DNA of 24,917 nucleotides. Source: an uncultured Holophagaceae bacterium (GTDB lineage Bacteria > Acidobacteriota > Holophagae > Holophagales > Holophagaceae). Below the pieces are notes generated by a model. That model was not told where the DNA came from. It worked only from the letters and a program-made list of their open reading frames with translations, and made no database searches. Below are positions 22,975-24,917 of this stretch, piece by piece; the stretch's first letter is position 1; the number at the start of each line of letters is the position of its first letter. The stretch is taken from contig CAITBU010000086.1 of the NCBI GenBank assembly GCA_903890595.1, positions 1 through 24,917 on the forward strand, given 5' to 3'. The position numbers and the translations under genes are program-made.

Positions 22975-24432
22975 TCAGCCCACCGTCCAGGAGCCGCTGT
23001 CGTCCTCTGCAGCGTCCACGGCCAGGCCCGCCCGGCGGAGGCGGCGGGAGCGAACTACTGTGACGGTACAAGGGGCCTGGGCCGCCACCTGGCTGGAGAC
23101 GCTGCCCAGCAGAGACCGCCGGAGAGAACCCGCCCGGGCTCCCAGCACCATGTGGTCCACATGGTTGGAGCTGGCGTAGTGGAGGATGGCCGCGGCGGGG
23201 TCCGTGGACTCCAGTACGTGGAATGAGATGCGGCCCTCCTCCAACTCCAGGGGCAGGGCCCAGTTGCGAAGCTCCACCAGGCGCTGATGGTGGATGTTGC
23301 GGCCCTGATCATCCAGGGTGGTGTCCAGGGTGATGCGGCCCTGCTTCAGGACGTTCAGGCAGGCCACCCGGGCGCCCGGCAGGGTCGTGAGCATGCGAGC
23401 CACCATGGTGCGCAGGGTCTCGGCGATGGGGGCAGCCTCTGGGGCAAGGTCGATGGCCACGGCCAGGATGGGGGCATCCCCATCGTGGCGGGTGGGGGTC
23501 CGGTCCTTGGCGCTGGGCCGGTTGGGGTCGCTGAAGCGGCGGCGGATCACGGTCAGGAGGGGGTCCTGGTGCAGACGGCTCGCCCGGGCCGTGAGCTTGA
23601 CCTGATCGGGATGCTGCAGGGCCATGGCCAGGTGGGCCGCCGTCGGATAGCGCCAGGCGGGATGGACCTCCAGGCAGCGCAGGATGACCTCCTGGAGCCA
23701 GGGGGGGCAGTCCGGGCGCAGCTTCCGGGGTGGCACTGGGTCCCGCCAGAGGCGCTTCTTGAGGCCGCTCAGCCGCTGGGGGTCTCCGAAGGGGCGCCGG
23801 CCCGTGACGAAGAAGTAGAGCAGCACGCCCAGGGCGAACTGGTCGCTGCGGGGGTCCTTGCGCTGCCCCAGGACCTGCTCCGGGGCCATGTAGGGGGCGG
23901 TGCCATAGGGCAGGCGGAACTCCTCGCCCATGAGGTCCGGCAGCTCGTCGTGGTGGGAGAGGCCAAAGTCCACCAGGACAATCTCTCCCGTGGGGCGGGT
24001 GAGCAGGTTGGAGGGCTTCACGTCCAGGTGGACCACGTGCTGCCGATGGAGGTCGTCCAGGGCTGTGGCGATGCGCACCCCCAGGGTCTGCACGGCCTCC
24101 ACGGGCAGGGGGAGGTCGTTCAGCAGGGGCAGGAGGGAGGCCCCTGGGATTCGCTCCATGACCAAGTAGGGCTGGACCTCGAAGTCGCCCTGGGCGATGT
24201 AGCGCGGCACGTGGGGTCCGGTGAGGCGGGGGAGGATCATCTCCTCCATCTCAAAGCCGACAATGGCCGCCGGATCGACCCCCTCGGACATCACCGGGAC
24301 CTTCATCAGAAGTGGCAGCGAATGGTCCGGGTGAGAGACACCCCAGATGGTGGCCATGCCTCCCCGGTGGATGAGTTCCCCCAGGAGGAACCCATCCAGG
24401 CTGAGGCCCGTCTCCAGGCGGAGGGGGCTCAT
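22975..24432 (-). CDS. Ser/Thr protein kinase with C-terminal universal-stress-protein-like domain
   Basis: 485 residues, cytosolic, with no membrane segment seen. Kinase domain at about 14-272: Gly loop HRGGMATIWG at 22-31, catalytic Lys44, Glu61 or Glu64 in helix C, H-L-D at 135-137 with Lys139 and Asn142, DFG at 155-157, APE at 183-185. Arg of the usual HRD is Leu, so it is a non-RD kinase. A linker at about 275-318 is basic. The C-terminal part from about 320 starts PILAVAIDLA and ends with DHMVLGARAGSLRRSLLGS then VTVVRS. That resembles the ATP-binding G-2x-G-9x-G-S/T motif of UspA proteins but is degenerate, with Ala434 for the second Gly and one residue fewer. Substrate unknown. It starts 2 bases after the phosphoesterase stop, so the two are probably one operon. 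Confidence 0.88.
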   Translation of the reverse strand: MSPLRLETGLSLDGFLLGELIHRGGMATIWGVSHPDHSLPLLMKVPVMSEGVDPAAIVGFEMEEMILPRLTGPHVPRYIAQGDFEVQPYLVMERIPGASLLPLLNDLPLPVEAVQTLGVRIATALDDLHRQHVVHLDVKPSNLLTRPTGEIVLVDFGLSHHDELPDLMGEEFRLPYGTAPYMAPEQVLGQRKDPRSDQFALGVLLYFFVTGRRPFGDPQRLSGLKKRLWRDPVPPRKLRPDCPPWLQEVILRCLEVHPAWRYPTAAHLAMALQHPDQVKLTARASRLHQDPLLTVIRRRFSDPNRPSAKDRTPTRHDGDAPILAVAIDLAPEAAPIAETLRTMVARMLTTLPGARVACLNVLKQGRITLDTTLDDQGRNIHHQRLVELRNWALPLELEEGRISFHVLESTDPAAAILHYASSNHVDHMVLGARAGSLRRSLLGSVSSQVAAQAPCTVTVVRSRRLRRAGLAVDAAEDDSGSWTVG

Positions 24433-24434
24433 GG

Positions 24435-24917
24435 TCAGCGACCCTTCCGGAGGCGTTCCGCCAGGGCGGGGGGCAGACCGGCGCGGAGGACCGCCAGGGC
24501 GGCCGCATCCGAGTCGTAGGGAATACGGTGGTGGGTGATCTCGGAGCGGGCCGTGTCCAGCAGGGCGTAGGCGGCGGCGGGATCACCGTCCCGGGACTGG
24601 CCCACGGCCCCGATCACGTTCAGCCAGCGGCGGTGCCGGGGCAGGGGAATCGGCACGGAAGGGATGGGCTGGAATGACACCAGCTGTCCGGTGGCCGTGA
24701 TGCCATGGAGGGCCGGGACGTGGGTGTGGCCGCAGAACACCGTCTGGGCGCGGCTGGCCTCCAGGGCCCGCTTCGCCGCCGGGCCATCGTTGACGTAGAT
24801 CCAGGCCGGATAGGTCTGGGGGCTGGCGTGGACATAGAGGCGCGTCTCGTCCTCGAAGCGCAGGGGCAGGCTGGCCAGAAACTCCCGAGCCGCTGGCCCC
24901 AGCTGGCCCCGGGTCCA
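24435..24917 (-). CDS. Metallophosphoesterase, calcineurin-like (N-terminus beyond window)
   Basis: The reading frame is open to the right edge, giving 160 residues of the C-terminal part. LYVHASPQTYPAWIYV carries the metal-binding His of the fourth conserved block, and VFCGHTHVPALH is the GHTH block that ends the active site. This matches the YfcE/ApaH-like group of small metallophosphoesterases, which cleave phosphodiesters or dinucleoside polyphosphates. The N-terminal DxH and GD-x2-D blocks lie outside, so the substrate class cannot be judged. The tail of about 85 residues after GHTH, with helices rich in Ala and Leu, resembles the family's usual C-terminus. It lies directly upstream of the kinase. 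Confidence 0.85.
   Translation of the reverse strand, partial: WTRGQLGPAAREFLASLPLRFEDETRLYVHASPQTYPAWIYVNDGPAAKRALEASRAQTVFCGHTHVPALHGITATGQLVSFQPIPSVPIPLPRHRRWLNVIGAVGQSRDGDPAAAYALLDTARSEITHHRIPYDSDAAALAVLRAGLPPALAERLRKGR

Noticed and set aside
23287..24519. 410-codon plus-strand ORF opposite the kinase
   Set aside because: The kinase frame has all catalytic motifs in order; this is its antisense shadow.

Overview
The window reads as a chromosomal housekeeping region from a high-GC Gram-negative bacterium. Coding genes show strong G/C bias at third codon positions. A small outer-membrane barrel and a heptose-phosphate adenylyltransferase imply an LPS-bearing outer membrane. A type III glutamine synthetase, a kinase fused to a stress domain, zinc-type S14, and the order secY-adk-infA-rpmJ fit a member of the Acidobacteriota, possibly the Holophaga/Geothrix group. 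That placement is an inference from gene content only and was not tested by any search.

Left flank (1-5023): the window opens inside nadA (minus strand). A 328-base gap follows, holding two perfect inverted repeats and a possible gene remnant. Next is glnN (plus strand), a GSIII glutamine synthetase. A 28-base perfect palindrome separates it from a convergent small outer-membrane protein. Then come rfaE2 (minus strand) and a divergent FmdB-type zinc-ribbon gene.

Centre (5024-22910): one very long plus-strand run of translation and secretion genes. It joins the classical str (rpsL-rpsG-fusA), S10 (rpsJ to rpsQ), spc (rplN to secY, with adk, infA and rpmJ) and alpha (rpsM-rpsK-rpsD-rpoA-rplQ) groups. 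There is no tuf gene between fusA and rpsJ and no map gene between adk and infA. Genes are mostly 0-15 bases apart or overlap, each with a clear Shine-Dalgarno. The exceptions are informative: structured leaders before rpsL and rpsJ, a strong terminator-like hairpin between rpsG and fusA, another hairpin after fusA, and an unusually long structured gap between rplX and rplE. That last gap is where S8 autoregulates the spc operon in E. coli. A strong bidirectional terminator closes the run after rplQ.

Right flank (22975-24917): a minus-strand pair, a metallophosphoesterase (truncated by the window edge) and, 2 bases later, a Ser/Thr kinase with a C-terminal universal-stress-protein domain. The pair converges on rplQ.

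I found no IS element, prophage, CRISPR array, tRNA or rRNA. No clear novel multi-gene system is visible. The best leads are the putative r-protein regulatory leaders, the internal terminator before fusA, the kinase-USP/phosphoesterase pair, and an atypical adenylate kinase zinc lid.
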